From Actinoplanes ianthinogenes (lineage in GTDB: Bacteria; Actinomycetota; Actinomycetes; Mycobacteriales; Micromonosporaceae), in NCBI RefSeq assembly GCF_018324205.1, contig NZ_AP023356.1, positions 7,632,501 through 7,696,500 on the forward strand: a DNA stretch of 64,000 nucleotides, read 5' to 3'. The translations under genes and the position numbers were made by a program. Of this stretch, positions 33,106 to 40,587 are shown piece by piece. The notes below the pieces were generated by a model. It worked only from the letters and a program-made list of their open reading frames with translations. It was not told where the DNA came from and made no database searches. Numbering within the stretch: the stretch's first letter is position 1; each line of letters opens with the position of its first letter.

Positions 33106-33996
33106 GTCTGTTCTTGAGGAGCGTGAAGCGGACATCCAGGACCGCGTCCCGAAGGAGGCGCAACTCCTGCTGGCCACCGCCGCCGCCTCGTCGAGGGCTT
33201 CCGCGAACGACGCGTCCGTGAGCGGCCAGCGGCGCGCGACCGCGAGAGTGAGCGCCCCGTGCAGGACGTCGCCGGCGCCCAGCGTGTCGACAACCGGGGT
33301 CCGGGGGACCGGCTGCTCGCGGAAATCGCTGCCGGTCCAGCGGAGCAAGGGGTCGGGGCCGCGGCTGATGGCGATCCACCGGACGCCGGAATCGGTCAGG
33401 AAGTGGGCGATGTCGTGGGGTGCGGTGATGCCGGGCGGGTGGAAGTCGGCCGAGCAGACCACCACGTCGAGCAGCGGCAGCAGGGCGGGGGTGACCGCTT
33501 TCCAGCTGCCGGCGTCGATCAGGGTGGGTATGCCCTGGCGGCGGGCTTCGGTCAGGACCGCGACGGCCAGTTCCGGGTAGTGACCGTCCACCTGGACCGC
33601 ACTGATATCGCGGAGAACGGCCGGCAGATCGGGCAGCGGGCTGATCGAGCGGGCGGCGCCGTTCGTCGAGACGACCGCCCGGTTGCCGGTGCCGGCGCTG
33701 ACCACGATGCTCGACACGGACGGCGGGCCCGGATCGTCCGCGGTCAGGTCGGTCAGGCGGACGCCCAAGGATGTCAGGTCGGCGTGGATGCCGGCGGCGA
33801 GCGGATGGCGGCCGACCGCGGTGAGCAGGGTGGCCGTGCCGCCGAGGTGGGCGACGGTGGCGGCCGCGTTGGTCGCCGGGCCGCCCGCGGCGACGGTCTG
33901 GGTGAGTGCGGTGACCTTCTCGTTGTCCGCCGGATATTTCTCCACGAGCTGGAGGATGTCCAGCGTGCACAGGCCGGCCAGCAGGACCTCAGTCAT
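33097..33996 (-). CDS. PfkB-family carbohydrate kinase
   Basis: A 299-residue ribokinase-fold sugar kinase. The N-terminal GLCTLDILQLVEKYP strand, the GGPATNAAATVAHLGG substrate motif at about 34-49 and the C-terminal PVVDTLGAGDVLHGAL ATP/anion-hole motif with the catalytic Asp are all clear. The ATG at 33996 lies inside the end of the upstream gene (8-bp overlap), giving coupling. The last residues (SASRSSRTDSC) are read from the dispersed repeat and probably replace the original end. Closest in type to ribokinase/fructokinase-like enzymes; the sugar is unknown. Confidence 0.92.
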   Translation of the reverse strand: MTEVLLAGLCTLDILQLVEKYPADNEKVTALTQTVAAGGPATNAAATVAHLGGTATLLTAVGRHPLAAGIHADLTSLGVRLTDLTADDPGPPSVSSIVVSAGTGNRAVVSTNGAARSISPLPDLPAVLRDISAVQVDGHYPELAVAVLTEARRQGIPTLIDAGSWKAVTPALLPLLDVVVCSADFHPPGITAPHDIAHFLTDSGVRWIAISRGPDPLLRWTGSDFREQPVPRTPVVDTLGAGDVLHGALTLAVARRWPLTDASFAEALDEAAAVASRSCASFGTRSWMSASRSSRTDSC

Positions 33997-34873
33997 CCAG
34001 GCAGATCTCCTCGAGATGCGGGGCATGATCGGTGTAGACGCCGGTGGAGAGCACCGCGATGAAATTCTTGTTCCGCGGCACGCTGCCGGCCAGCTGCCGC
34101 CAGTGCTGCGAGAGGTACCACCCGGTCGCCGTGGTGCCGACCGGTCCGAGGCCGGCGACGAGCAGCCAGCGGCGCTCCGGGAACTCCTCCGGGTTGGGAG
34201 CGTAGCGGAGGATGATGCCGTACTGCTTGCGCTTGGTGGAGCGGTACTCCGAGCCGTTGCGCAGCCGGATGAACTCCGAGCCGACCTCGTCCTCGACGAT
34301 GGTGAACAGCGGGTCGGCGTGCTCGTTGGCGTACAGGTGTGTGCAGTCGTTGCTGGACAGGCCGAAACTGACGAAACTGCGCGCGCAGTCCTCGATGATC
34401 ATCGTGTCCACCGTGATGATCAGCGGGCAGGTCCGGCGCGCCTCGAACGCGGTGGAGACGTAGAGCAGCGACTGGATGTCGTTGGCCGCGACCACCCGCG
34501 GGATGTCGATCCGGTGCACCGTCACCTCCTGGAACCGGGAGTGCGGCCGCTGGAAGAGCATCTGCTGGTTGTGGTGGCCGAGGGTGACCCGCACGTCGTC
34601 GTGCATGACGAAGTCGGGATAGCAGAGCAGGGTCTCCTTGCGCACCAGCTCGGCGCCGAAGAAGTGCACCCGGGCGCGGTCGGCCAGCCTGTTCTGCAGG
34701 GTGATGAACATGTCCAGGATGGTGGCGAAGATGAACGAGGTGGCCACCCCGACCAGCATGTCCTGGATCGGATCCCGCGCGTGGAACGCGGCGACGAACA
34801 GGCCGGCGGAGAGCGCGAGCCCGGCCAGGTCGAGCCAGAGCCGCTGGCTGTTCAGAATGCGCCGGATCCCCAT
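33989..34873 (-). CDS. Two-TM membrane protein with a conserved cytoplasmic domain, unknown family
   Basis: A 294-residue protein. Residues about 15-30 and 38-57 are membrane helices (LAGLALSAGLFVAAF; VGVATSFIFATILDMFITL); the remaining 230 residues are soluble and end in GLGPVGTTATGWYLSQHW and an acidic tail (EEICLDD). The GLSSNDCTHLY, KQYGIILRYAPNP and GLGPVGTTATGWYL pieces look like a nucleotide- or sugar-binding alpha/beta fold, but I cannot name it. Start at 34873 was chosen because the hydrophobic region follows closely; the frame is open further up. Overlaps the PfkB-type gene by 8 bp, so the two products probably work together. Confidence 0.75.
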   Translation of the reverse strand: MGIRRILNSQRLWLDLAGLALSAGLFVAAFHARDPIQDMLVGVATSFIFATILDMFITLQNRLADRARVHFFGAELVRKETLLCYPDFVMHDDVRVTLGHHNQQMLFQRPHSRFQEVTVHRIDIPRVVAANDIQSLLYVSTAFEARRTCPLIITVDTMIIEDCARSFVSFGLSSNDCTHLYANEHADPLFTIVEDEVGSEFIRLRNGSEYRSTKRKQYGIILRYAPNPEEFPERRWLLVAGLGPVGTTATGWYLSQHWRQLAGSVPRNKNFIAVLSTGVYTDHAPHLEEICLDD

Positions 34874-34901
34874 GGTGGTCCACGATGCAGGAAAACGATG
34901 A

Positions 34902-35540
34902 TCAATGCATCGGTGTTGTCGCCGATCGGGCGAGCCGGGCAGCGAGTCCGTCCACAAAGGTGAGCAGGGCGAACTCGAAACTGTCCCGGTCCACCGCGTC
35001 GGCGTGCTCGCGCAGCCGGTGCGCGTCGCCGAGCGCCGGGTAGCGATCCAGGTAGACCTGCACGTCGTCGACGAAGCCGCGCGAGAACGAGCCCATCGCG
35101 GCGCCGACGACCAGATATTTCGTCGAGGCGCCGATCATCGTGGCGTCCCGGGCCGGCCAGCCGGCGGCGACCAGGCCGCCGTGCACCGCGTCGGCGCGGC
35201 GCAGCGAGGCGTCCCGCTGGCCGGGGCCGTGCGCCAGGAACGGGACGATGTTCGGGTGCTCGGCCAGGGCGGCGCGGTACGACCGGGCCCAGCCGAGCAG
35301 GCCCTCGCGCCAGCCCCGCGTGAACGCGGAGACGTCGACCCGCTCCATGATCTCGCTGGCCACGTCGTCGAGCAGCTGCTCCTTGGTGGGGTAGTGGAAG
35401 TAGAGCGCGGGGGCGCTGACGGTGAGGGACGCGGCGAGTTTCCGCATGCTCAAGCCGTCCAGCCCCTCCTGGTCGATGATCTCCAGTGCGGCAGCCCGGA
35501 TGTTCTCTCGGCTGAGCAAGGGGGTGCTGGGCCGGGGCAT
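34902..35540 (-). CDS. TetR-family regulator of the acyl-CoA dehydrogenase operon
   Basis: A 212-residue TetR protein with helix-turn-helix at residues 10-57 (ENIRAAALEIIDQEG, LSMRKLAASLTVSAPALYFHY), the rest being the ligand domain with TetR_C-like helices. GGAGGAGAC lies before its ATG. It is divergent from the acyl-CoA dehydrogenase operon, with a TAACG-type palindrome in the 84-bp spacer, so it probably represses that operon and itself, responding to an acyl-CoA or similar ligand. Confidence 0.93.
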   Translation of the reverse strand: MPRPSTPLLSRENIRAAALEIIDQEGLDGLSMRKLAASLTVSAPALYFHYPTKEQLLDDVASEIMERVDVSAFTRGWREGLLGWARSYRAALAEHPNIVPFLAHGPGQRDASLRRADAVHGGLVAAGWPARDATMIGASTKYLVVGAAMGSFSRGFVDDVQVYLDRYPALGDAHRLREHADAVDRDSFEFALLTFVDGLAARLARSATTPMH

Positions 35541-35564
35541 GTCTCCTCCGGGGATTGAGCAATC

Positions 35565-35580
35565 TAACGCCGTTAAGTTA
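35565..35580. promoter_or_regulatory. Probable TetR operator
   Basis: TAACGCCGTTA (35565-35575) is an 11-bp palindrome with 4-5-bp arms, followed by AGTTA, lying between the divergent TetR gene and the acyl-CoA dehydrogenase gene. The position and form fit a TetR site. Confidence 0.6.
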
Positions 35581-35624
35581 ACATGACCCGAGAAACCTGA
35601 CAGCGTTCAATTTAGGAGCCGGCC

Positions 35625-36773
35625 GTGGACCTCACCCTCGCGGAGGAGCAGGAGCAGCTGCGGGACCTCGCCCGGGACTGGGTGGAGCGCGAGGTCGTCC
35701 CGCACGCCACCGAGTGGGACCGTGCCGAGCAGGTCGACCCGAAGATCGTCGGGAAACTCGCCGAGCTGGGGTTCCTCGGCCTCGGCATCGACGAGGAGTT
35801 CGGCGGCTCGGGCGGCGCCTTCCTGGACTACGCGCTGGTCATGGAGGAGCTGGGCCGCGGCGACACCGCGGTGCGCGGGATCGTCTCGGTCACCCTCGGC
35901 CTGGTCGCCAAGACCATCCAGGCGTACGGGACCGACGAGCAGAAACGGCGCTGGCTGCCGCGGTTCTGCTCGGGCGAGACGATCGGCTGCTTCGGGCTGA
36001 CCGAGCCGGGCACCGGCTCCGACGCCGGCAACCTGACCACCCGCGCGGTCCGCGACGGCGACGACTGGCTGATCACCGGGGAAAAGATCTTCATCACCAA
36101 CGGGACGTGGGCCGGAGTGGCGCTGATCTTCGCCCGCACCGGCGGTCCCGGCCCGCGCGGCGTCACCGCGTTCCTGGTCCCCACCGACCGGGCCGGCTTC
36201 AGCCGCCGCGAGATCAAGGGCAAGCTCGGCCTGCGCGGGCAGGCCACCGCCGAGCTGACGCTCGACGCGGTGCGCGTCGCCGACTCGGAGCGGCTCGGCG
36301 CGGCCGGCACCGGCTTCAAGATCGCGATGTCCGCGCTGGACAAGGGCCGGATCGCTGTCGCTTCCGGTTGTGTGGGCCTGGCGCGAGGCTGCCTCGAGGC
36401 CTCCCTTGCGTACGCCGGGGAGCGCACCCAGTTCGGCAAGCCGATCGCCACGTACCAGCTCGTGCAGGAGATGCTCGCGGACATGGCGGTGGAGACCGAC
36501 GCCGCCCGGCTGCTCGTCTGGCGCGCCGCCGACCTGGTCGATCGCGGGCAGCCGTTCGGCACCGCCGCGTCGATGGCCAAGCTGTTCGCCAGCGAGGCCG
36601 CGGTCAAGGCCGCCAACCAGGCGATCCAGGTGTTCGGTGGGTACGGGTACGTCGACGAGTTCCCGGTCGGCAAGTTCATGCGGGACGCCCGGGTGCAGAC
36701 GCTCTACGAGGGCACCAGCCAGATCCAGAAGTTGCTCATCGGCCGTGCGCTGACCGGGATCAGCGCTTTCTAA
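35625..36773 (+). CDS. Acyl-CoA dehydrogenase
   Basis: A 382-residue flavoenzyme that introduces the alpha-beta double bond in acyl-CoA. The family signature GCFGLTEPGTGSDAGN and the C-terminal QVFGGYGYVDEFPVGKFMRDARVQTLYEGTS, with the catalytic Glu in YEGTS, are intact. GTG start with TAGGAG upstream. First gene of an ACAD-SDR-ACAD operon, 20 bp before the next gene. Chain-length preference cannot be told. Confidence 0.95.
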   Translation: MDLTLAEEQEQLRDLARDWVEREVVPHATEWDRAEQVDPKIVGKLAELGFLGLGIDEEFGGSGGAFLDYALVMEELGRGDTAVRGIVSVTLGLVAKTIQAYGTDEQKRRWLPRFCSGETIGCFGLTEPGTGSDAGNLTTRAVRDGDDWLITGEKIFITNGTWAGVALIFARTGGPGPRGVTAFLVPTDRAGFSRREIKGKLGLRGQATAELTLDAVRVADSERLGAAGTGFKIAMSALDKGRIAVASGCVGLARGCLEASLAYAGERTQFGKPIATYQLVQEMLADMAVETDAARLLVWRAADLVDRGQPFGTAASMAKLFASEAAVKAANQAIQVFGGYGYVDEFPVGKFMRDARVQTLYEGTSQIQKLLIGRALTGISAF

Positions 36774-36792
36774 GAACAAGGGAGTTCTCTCT

Positions 36793-37542
36793 ATGAGCCG
36801 GGTAGCCATCGTCACCGGGGCCGCGCGCGGCATCGGCGCGGCCACCGCACTGCAGTTCGCGTCCGAGGGCGCGGCCGTCGCCGTCCTCGACCTGAACGAG
36901 GCCGACTGCGCCGACGTGGTCGGCCGGATCCAGGCGGCGGGCGGCACCGCGATCGCGCTGGGCTGCGACGTCGCCGACGAGGCGCAGGTCGACGCGGTGG
37001 TCGACAAGGTCGCCGCCGAGCTGGGCAGCGTCGACGTGCTGGTCAACAACGCCGGCGTCACCCGGGACAACCTGTTGCACAAGATGTCCGCCGGTGACTG
37101 GGACATGGTGATGAACGTGCACCTGCGTGGCGCGTTCCTGTGCAGCCGGGCGGCCCAGCGGCACATGGTCCCGCAGCGCTCCGGCAAGATCGTCAACACC
37201 TCCAGCGTCTCCGCGCTGGGCAACCGGGGGCAGGCGAACTACGCTGCGGCCAAGGCCGGCATCCAGGGCCTGACCCGGACGCTCGCCATGGAGCTGGGCC
37301 CGTTCGGGATCAACGTCAACGCGGTGGCGCCCGGTTTCATCGTCACCGAGATGACGGACGCGACGGCTGCTCGGATCGGTGTCTCCGCTGCCGATATGCA
37401 AGCCAAGGCAGCCGAGATCACCCCGCTCCGGCGGGTCGGCCGGCCCGAGGACATCGCCAAGGTCGTCGCGTTCCTGGCCAGCGACGCCGCGTCGTTCGTC
37501 ACCGGCCAGACCCTGTACGTCGACGGCGGACGCCGTCTCTAG
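36793..37542 (+). CDS. Short-chain dehydrogenase/reductase, FabG type
   Basis: A 249-residue classical SDR. Cofactor motif TGAARGIG at residues 8-15, the NNAG stretch at about 86-89, the catalytic Ser in NTSSVSALG, and YAAAKAG for the Y-x-x-x-K pair near 154-158. FabG-type enzymes reduce 3-oxoacyl-ACP or -CoA with NADPH. Placed between two acyl-CoA dehydrogenase genes, it may act on 3-hydroxyacyl-CoA intermediates rather than in fatty acid synthesis. GGGAG ribosome-binding site before the ATG. Confidence 0.95.
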   Translation: MSRVAIVTGAARGIGAATALQFASEGAAVAVLDLNEADCADVVGRIQAAGGTAIALGCDVADEAQVDAVVDKVAAELGSVDVLVNNAGVTRDNLLHKMSAGDWDMVMNVHLRGAFLCSRAAQRHMVPQRSGKIVNTSSVSALGNRGQANYAAAKAGIQGLTRTLAMELGPFGINVNAVAPGFIVTEMTDATAARIGVSAADMQAKAAEITPLRRVGRPEDIAKVVAFLASDAASFVTGQTLYVDGGRRL

Positions 37543-37562
37543 TCATCGCTTGAGGGATTCTG

Positions 37563-38720
37563 ATGCGCCGCACGATTTTCAATGAGGACCACGAGGCTTT
37601 CCGGGCGACCCTGCGGGACTTCCTGCAATCCGAGGTGGTGCCGCACTACGACGACTGGCTGCACGAGGGCGAGGTGCCGCGCGACTTCTACAAGAAGCTC
37701 GCCGAGCTCGGCCTGTTCGGCATCGAGGTGCCGGAGGAGTACGGCGGCGCCGGCATCAACTCGTTCAAGTTCGCCGCCGTGCAGTACGAGGAGACCGCCC
37801 GGGCCGGCGTCTCGTTCGGCGGCTCCGGCGTGCACGTCGCCCTCTGCCTGCCGTACCTGCTGAACCTCGCCACCGAGGAGCAGAAGCAGCGCTGGCTGCC
37901 GCCGTTCGTCAGCGGCGACATGATGTTCGCGATCGCGATGACCGAGCCGGGCACCGGGTCGGACCTGGCCGGCATGAGCACCACCGCCAAGCTGACCGAG
38001 GACGGCCGGCATTACCTGCTGAACGGGGCGAAGACCTTCATCACCGGTGGCGTCCTGGCCGACCGGGTGATCGTCTGCGCCCGCACCTCGCCGCCGAAGC
38101 CGGACGACCGGCGCTTCGGCATCTCGCTGCTGGTGGTGGACACCAAGCTGCCCGGGTACTCGGTCGGCCGCAAGCTCGACAAGCTGGGCCTCAAGACGTC
38201 GGACACCGCGGAGCTGGCGTTCCAGGACGTGCTGGTGCCGGTGGAGGATCTGCTCGGCGAGGAGAACAAGGGGTTCTCGTACCTCGGGCAGAACCTGCCG
38301 CAGGAGCGGCTCGGCATCGCGTTCGGGGCGTACGCGCAGGCCGCGGCGGCGGTCGAGTTCGCCAAGCGGTACACCCAGGAGCGGAAGGTGTTCGGGCAGG
38401 CGGTCGCCTCGTTCCAGAACACCAAGTTCGAGCTGGCCGCGTGCCAGGCCGAGGTGGACGCGGCGCAGGCGGTGGCCGACCGGGCGCTGGAGGCGCTGGA
38501 CGCGGGCGAGCTGACGGCGGCCGAGGCGGCTTCGGCGAAACTGTTCTGCACCGAGGTGGCGCACCGGGTGATCGACCGCTGCCTGCAGTTGCACGGTGGG
38601 TACGGTTTCATCAACGAGTACCCGATCGCCCGCCTCTACGCGGACAACCGCGTCAACCGCATCTACGGCGGCACCTCCGAGGTGATGAAGATGATCATCG
38701 CGAAGGACATGGGTCTGTAA
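37563..38720 (+). CDS. Acyl-CoA dehydrogenase
   Basis: A 385-residue acyl-CoA dehydrogenase, clearly different in sequence from the first (for example FAIAMTEPGTGSDLAGMSTT and QLHGGYGFINEYPIARLYADNRVNRIYGGTSEVMKM), with the usual IYGGTSE ending where the catalytic Glu may be placed differently from the first enzyme. It ends the operon and is followed by a hairpin shared with the convergent gene. Two paralogous dehydrogenases with an SDR suggest degradation of branched or unusual acyl chains. Confidence 0.95.
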   Translation: MRRTIFNEDHEAFRATLRDFLQSEVVPHYDDWLHEGEVPRDFYKKLAELGLFGIEVPEEYGGAGINSFKFAAVQYEETARAGVSFGGSGVHVALCLPYLLNLATEEQKQRWLPPFVSGDMMFAIAMTEPGTGSDLAGMSTTAKLTEDGRHYLLNGAKTFITGGVLADRVIVCARTSPPKPDDRRFGISLLVVDTKLPGYSVGRKLDKLGLKTSDTAELAFQDVLVPVEDLLGEENKGFSYLGQNLPQERLGIAFGAYAQAAAAVEFAKRYTQERKVFGQAVASFQNTKFELAACQAEVDAAQAVADRALEALDAGELTAAEAASAKLFCTEVAHRVIDRCLQLHGGYGFINEYPIARLYADNRVNRIYGGTSEVMKMIIAKDMGL

Positions 38721-38729
38721 GCGCCGGCC

Positions 38730-38755
38730 GGGAGCCCTCGTCGCGGAGGGCTCCC
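38730..38755. terminator. Bidirectional hairpin between convergent genes
   Basis: GGGAGCCCTC (38730-38739) and GAGGGCTCCC (38746-38755) form a perfect 10-bp stem with a 6-nt loop, 10 nt after the acyl-CoA dehydrogenase stop and just before the stop of the minus-strand gene. Confidence 0.75.
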
Positions 38756-38765
38756 GCACGGGTGC

Positions 38766-39329
38766 TCAGGCGGTGAGACGCGCCAGCACCACCGGAGTGT
38801 CCACACCGGACCACCGGCCGGTCAGGGTCGCCTCGCCAGGGGTGGCGGGGGCGCCGGGCCGGCGGAGGATCTCCGGGGCGCCGGAGGCCTCGGGCGAGCC
38901 GCTCCCACGCAGGAACAGGGACGGCTGGCGGATCACCACCTCGCCGTCGCCGTGCACCTCCTCGGCCGCCTGGGTGCCGCCGGTGCGGATCACGTCGGCC
39001 AGCACCGCCGCGAAGACCGGGTCGCCGGCCGCGTCATAGACCCAGCGGGTGCCCAGCACGGAGTGCTCGGTGGTGCCGATCAGGAACTCGTCGGCACCGT
39101 CCAGCGGGGCGCCGCGGTACGTCAGCGGGGTGTGCAGAACCGGTCCGTCCCCGACCTGGACCAGCATGATCTCCAGGCCGACCGCGCCGGCCGGGTCGTC
39201 CAACCGGCCGGCTGCGACGCGAGTCACATCCGGGTCGGAGGGGCCGGAATACCAGCTCTGGGCCGGCAACCAGCCGCTGAGCAACTCCAGTTTCGTCGGG
39301 CGGATGTCCGCCTTGTGCAGCAACGCCAT
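38766..39329 (-). CDS. Maltokinase N-terminal cap-like protein
   Basis: A 187-residue protein. The start MALLHKADIRPTKLELL with a following WLPAQSWY is characteristic of the N-terminal cap domain of actinobacterial maltokinases and of stand-alone CG0192-like proteins found beside glycogen/trehalose enzymes. There is no kinase domain, so it is a single cap domain. The ATG at 39329 has a GGGTGGGCGGC leader; longer readings upstream run through the deacetylase gene in the wrong strand and were rejected. No glycogen-pathway gene is next to it here. Confidence 0.75.
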   Translation of the reverse strand: MALLHKADIRPTKLELLSGWLPAQSWYSGPSDPDVTRVAAGRLDDPAGAVGLEIMLVQVGDGPVLHTPLTYRGAPLDGADEFLIGTTEHSVLGTRWVYDAAGDPVFAAVLADVIRTGGTQAAEEVHGDGEVVIRQPSLFLRGSGSPEASGAPEILRRPGAPATPGEATLTGRWSGVDTPVVLARLTA

Positions 39330-39455
39330 GCCGCCCACCCTAAGGTCACGGGTTGCACGGCATGAGGAAGGGCACAGTTGCGTGGCCGAGTGAACATGGC
39401 ACGGGTTCCTCAGCGTCTTCCGGTCTGAGGACTCACCGACGGCAAGGACGCACGC

Positions 39456-40316
39456 ATGGGGACGAGCACGTTGTTTCGGGCAGTGGCCACCGGCACCCTG
39501 GTGACGGTGATGGCCGGCTGCAGCGCCGGTGGCGGTCATGCCGCCGCGAGTCCGACGTCCGCGCCCGCGACCAGCGCCGCCGCCCCGAGTCTCGACCCGT
39601 CCGCGTCGGCCCCGGTGGCCCAGGCCGGCACCCCGGAGGCGGTCACCGCCGCCCTGGCCGCCCTCCCGGAGAATCTGCGGCGCCGCGTCCCGCAGTTCCC
39701 GCCGCCGCCGCTCCCGACCAAGGTGACCCTGCCCACGGACGGCAAGGCGGGCATCTTCAAGAGGATCCCCACCACCGAGAAGATCGCCTTCATCACCATC
39801 GACGACGGCTGGCAGAAGGATCCGATGGCCGCCAAGCTGTTCCAGGCGGCGAACGTGCCGATCACGCTCTTCCTGGAGGTGAACGCCGTCGACCCGGACC
39901 CGGAGTATTTCAAGCCGCTGCAGGCCGCCGGCGCCACGATCCAGAACCACACGGTCAGCCACCCCACGATGACCTACCTGGGTTACGACGGCCAGAAACG
40001 CCAGATCTGCGAGGGCGCCGACCGCCTGGCGAAATATTACGGCGAGCGCCCGACGCTGTTCCGCCCGCCGGGCGGCTCCTACAACACCACGACCCTGCGC
40101 GCCGCGCACGACTGCGGGATGAAAGCGGTCTTCACCTGGACCGAGACCACCGACCACGGCAAGGTCTTCTACCAGCAGGATCCGCACGTGGTGCAGCCCG
40201 GCGACATCATCCTGATGCACTTCCGGCCGCGCTTCGTCGACGATTTCCTGGCCGTGCTGAAAGCCATCCACAAGGCCGGACTCACCCCGGCCCGGCTGGA
40301 GGACTACGTTCCCTGA
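39456..40316 (+). CDS. Polysaccharide deacetylase lipoprotein (NodB domain)
   Basis: A 286-residue exported enzyme. A lipobox VMAGC near residue 22 marks it as a lipoprotein; a disordered Ala/Pro/Ser linker to about residue 60 follows, then the NodB domain with the catalytic ITIDDGW, the zinc-binding HTVSHPT and RPPGGSYN motifs. The final conserved histidine lies in ILMHFRPR. Likely removes acetyl groups from peptidoglycan or an extracellular polysaccharide outside the cell. Probably monocistronic. Confidence 0.93.
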   Translation: MGTSTLFRAVATGTLVTVMAGCSAGGGHAAASPTSAPATSAAAPSLDPSASAPVAQAGTPEAVTAALAALPENLRRRVPQFPPPPLPTKVTLPTDGKAGIFKRIPTTEKIAFITIDDGWQKDPMAAKLFQAANVPITLFLEVNAVDPDPEYFKPLQAAGATIQNHTVSHPTMTYLGYDGQKRQICEGADRLAKYYGERPTLFRPPGGSYNTTTLRAAHDCGMKAVFTWTETTDHGKVFYQQDPHVVQPGDIILMHFRPRFVDDFLAVLKAIHKAGLTPARLEDYVP

Positions 40317-40587
40317 CCCGGCGTCAGAACCGGGCCGGGGTCAGGTGCCGGTTCAACGTCTCCAGGGCGGCGAGGGCCTCGGCCAGGGCTGCCGGCGACG
40401 TGGCGGCGGTGCTGCGGGAGGTGACCGATCGGCCGGTGCTCATGCTCGGGCTCAGCTGAGTCCACTTTGGTCACGGGAAGGTCACGAACGTCATCGAGCG
40501 TAGTGACTTCCATACGGATCGATCGGAGGATCCCGGGAGGAGTGCCCGGACATCCCTTCCGGCGCCGATCCTGCGGAGGACCCACAC

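Noticed and set aside
40324..40443. Short minus-strand frame of about 39 residues between the deacetylase and subtilase genes
   Set aside because: Helical-looking Ala/Leu-rich peptide but no ribosome-binding site and no homology I can recall; could be a remnant, not supported as a gene.
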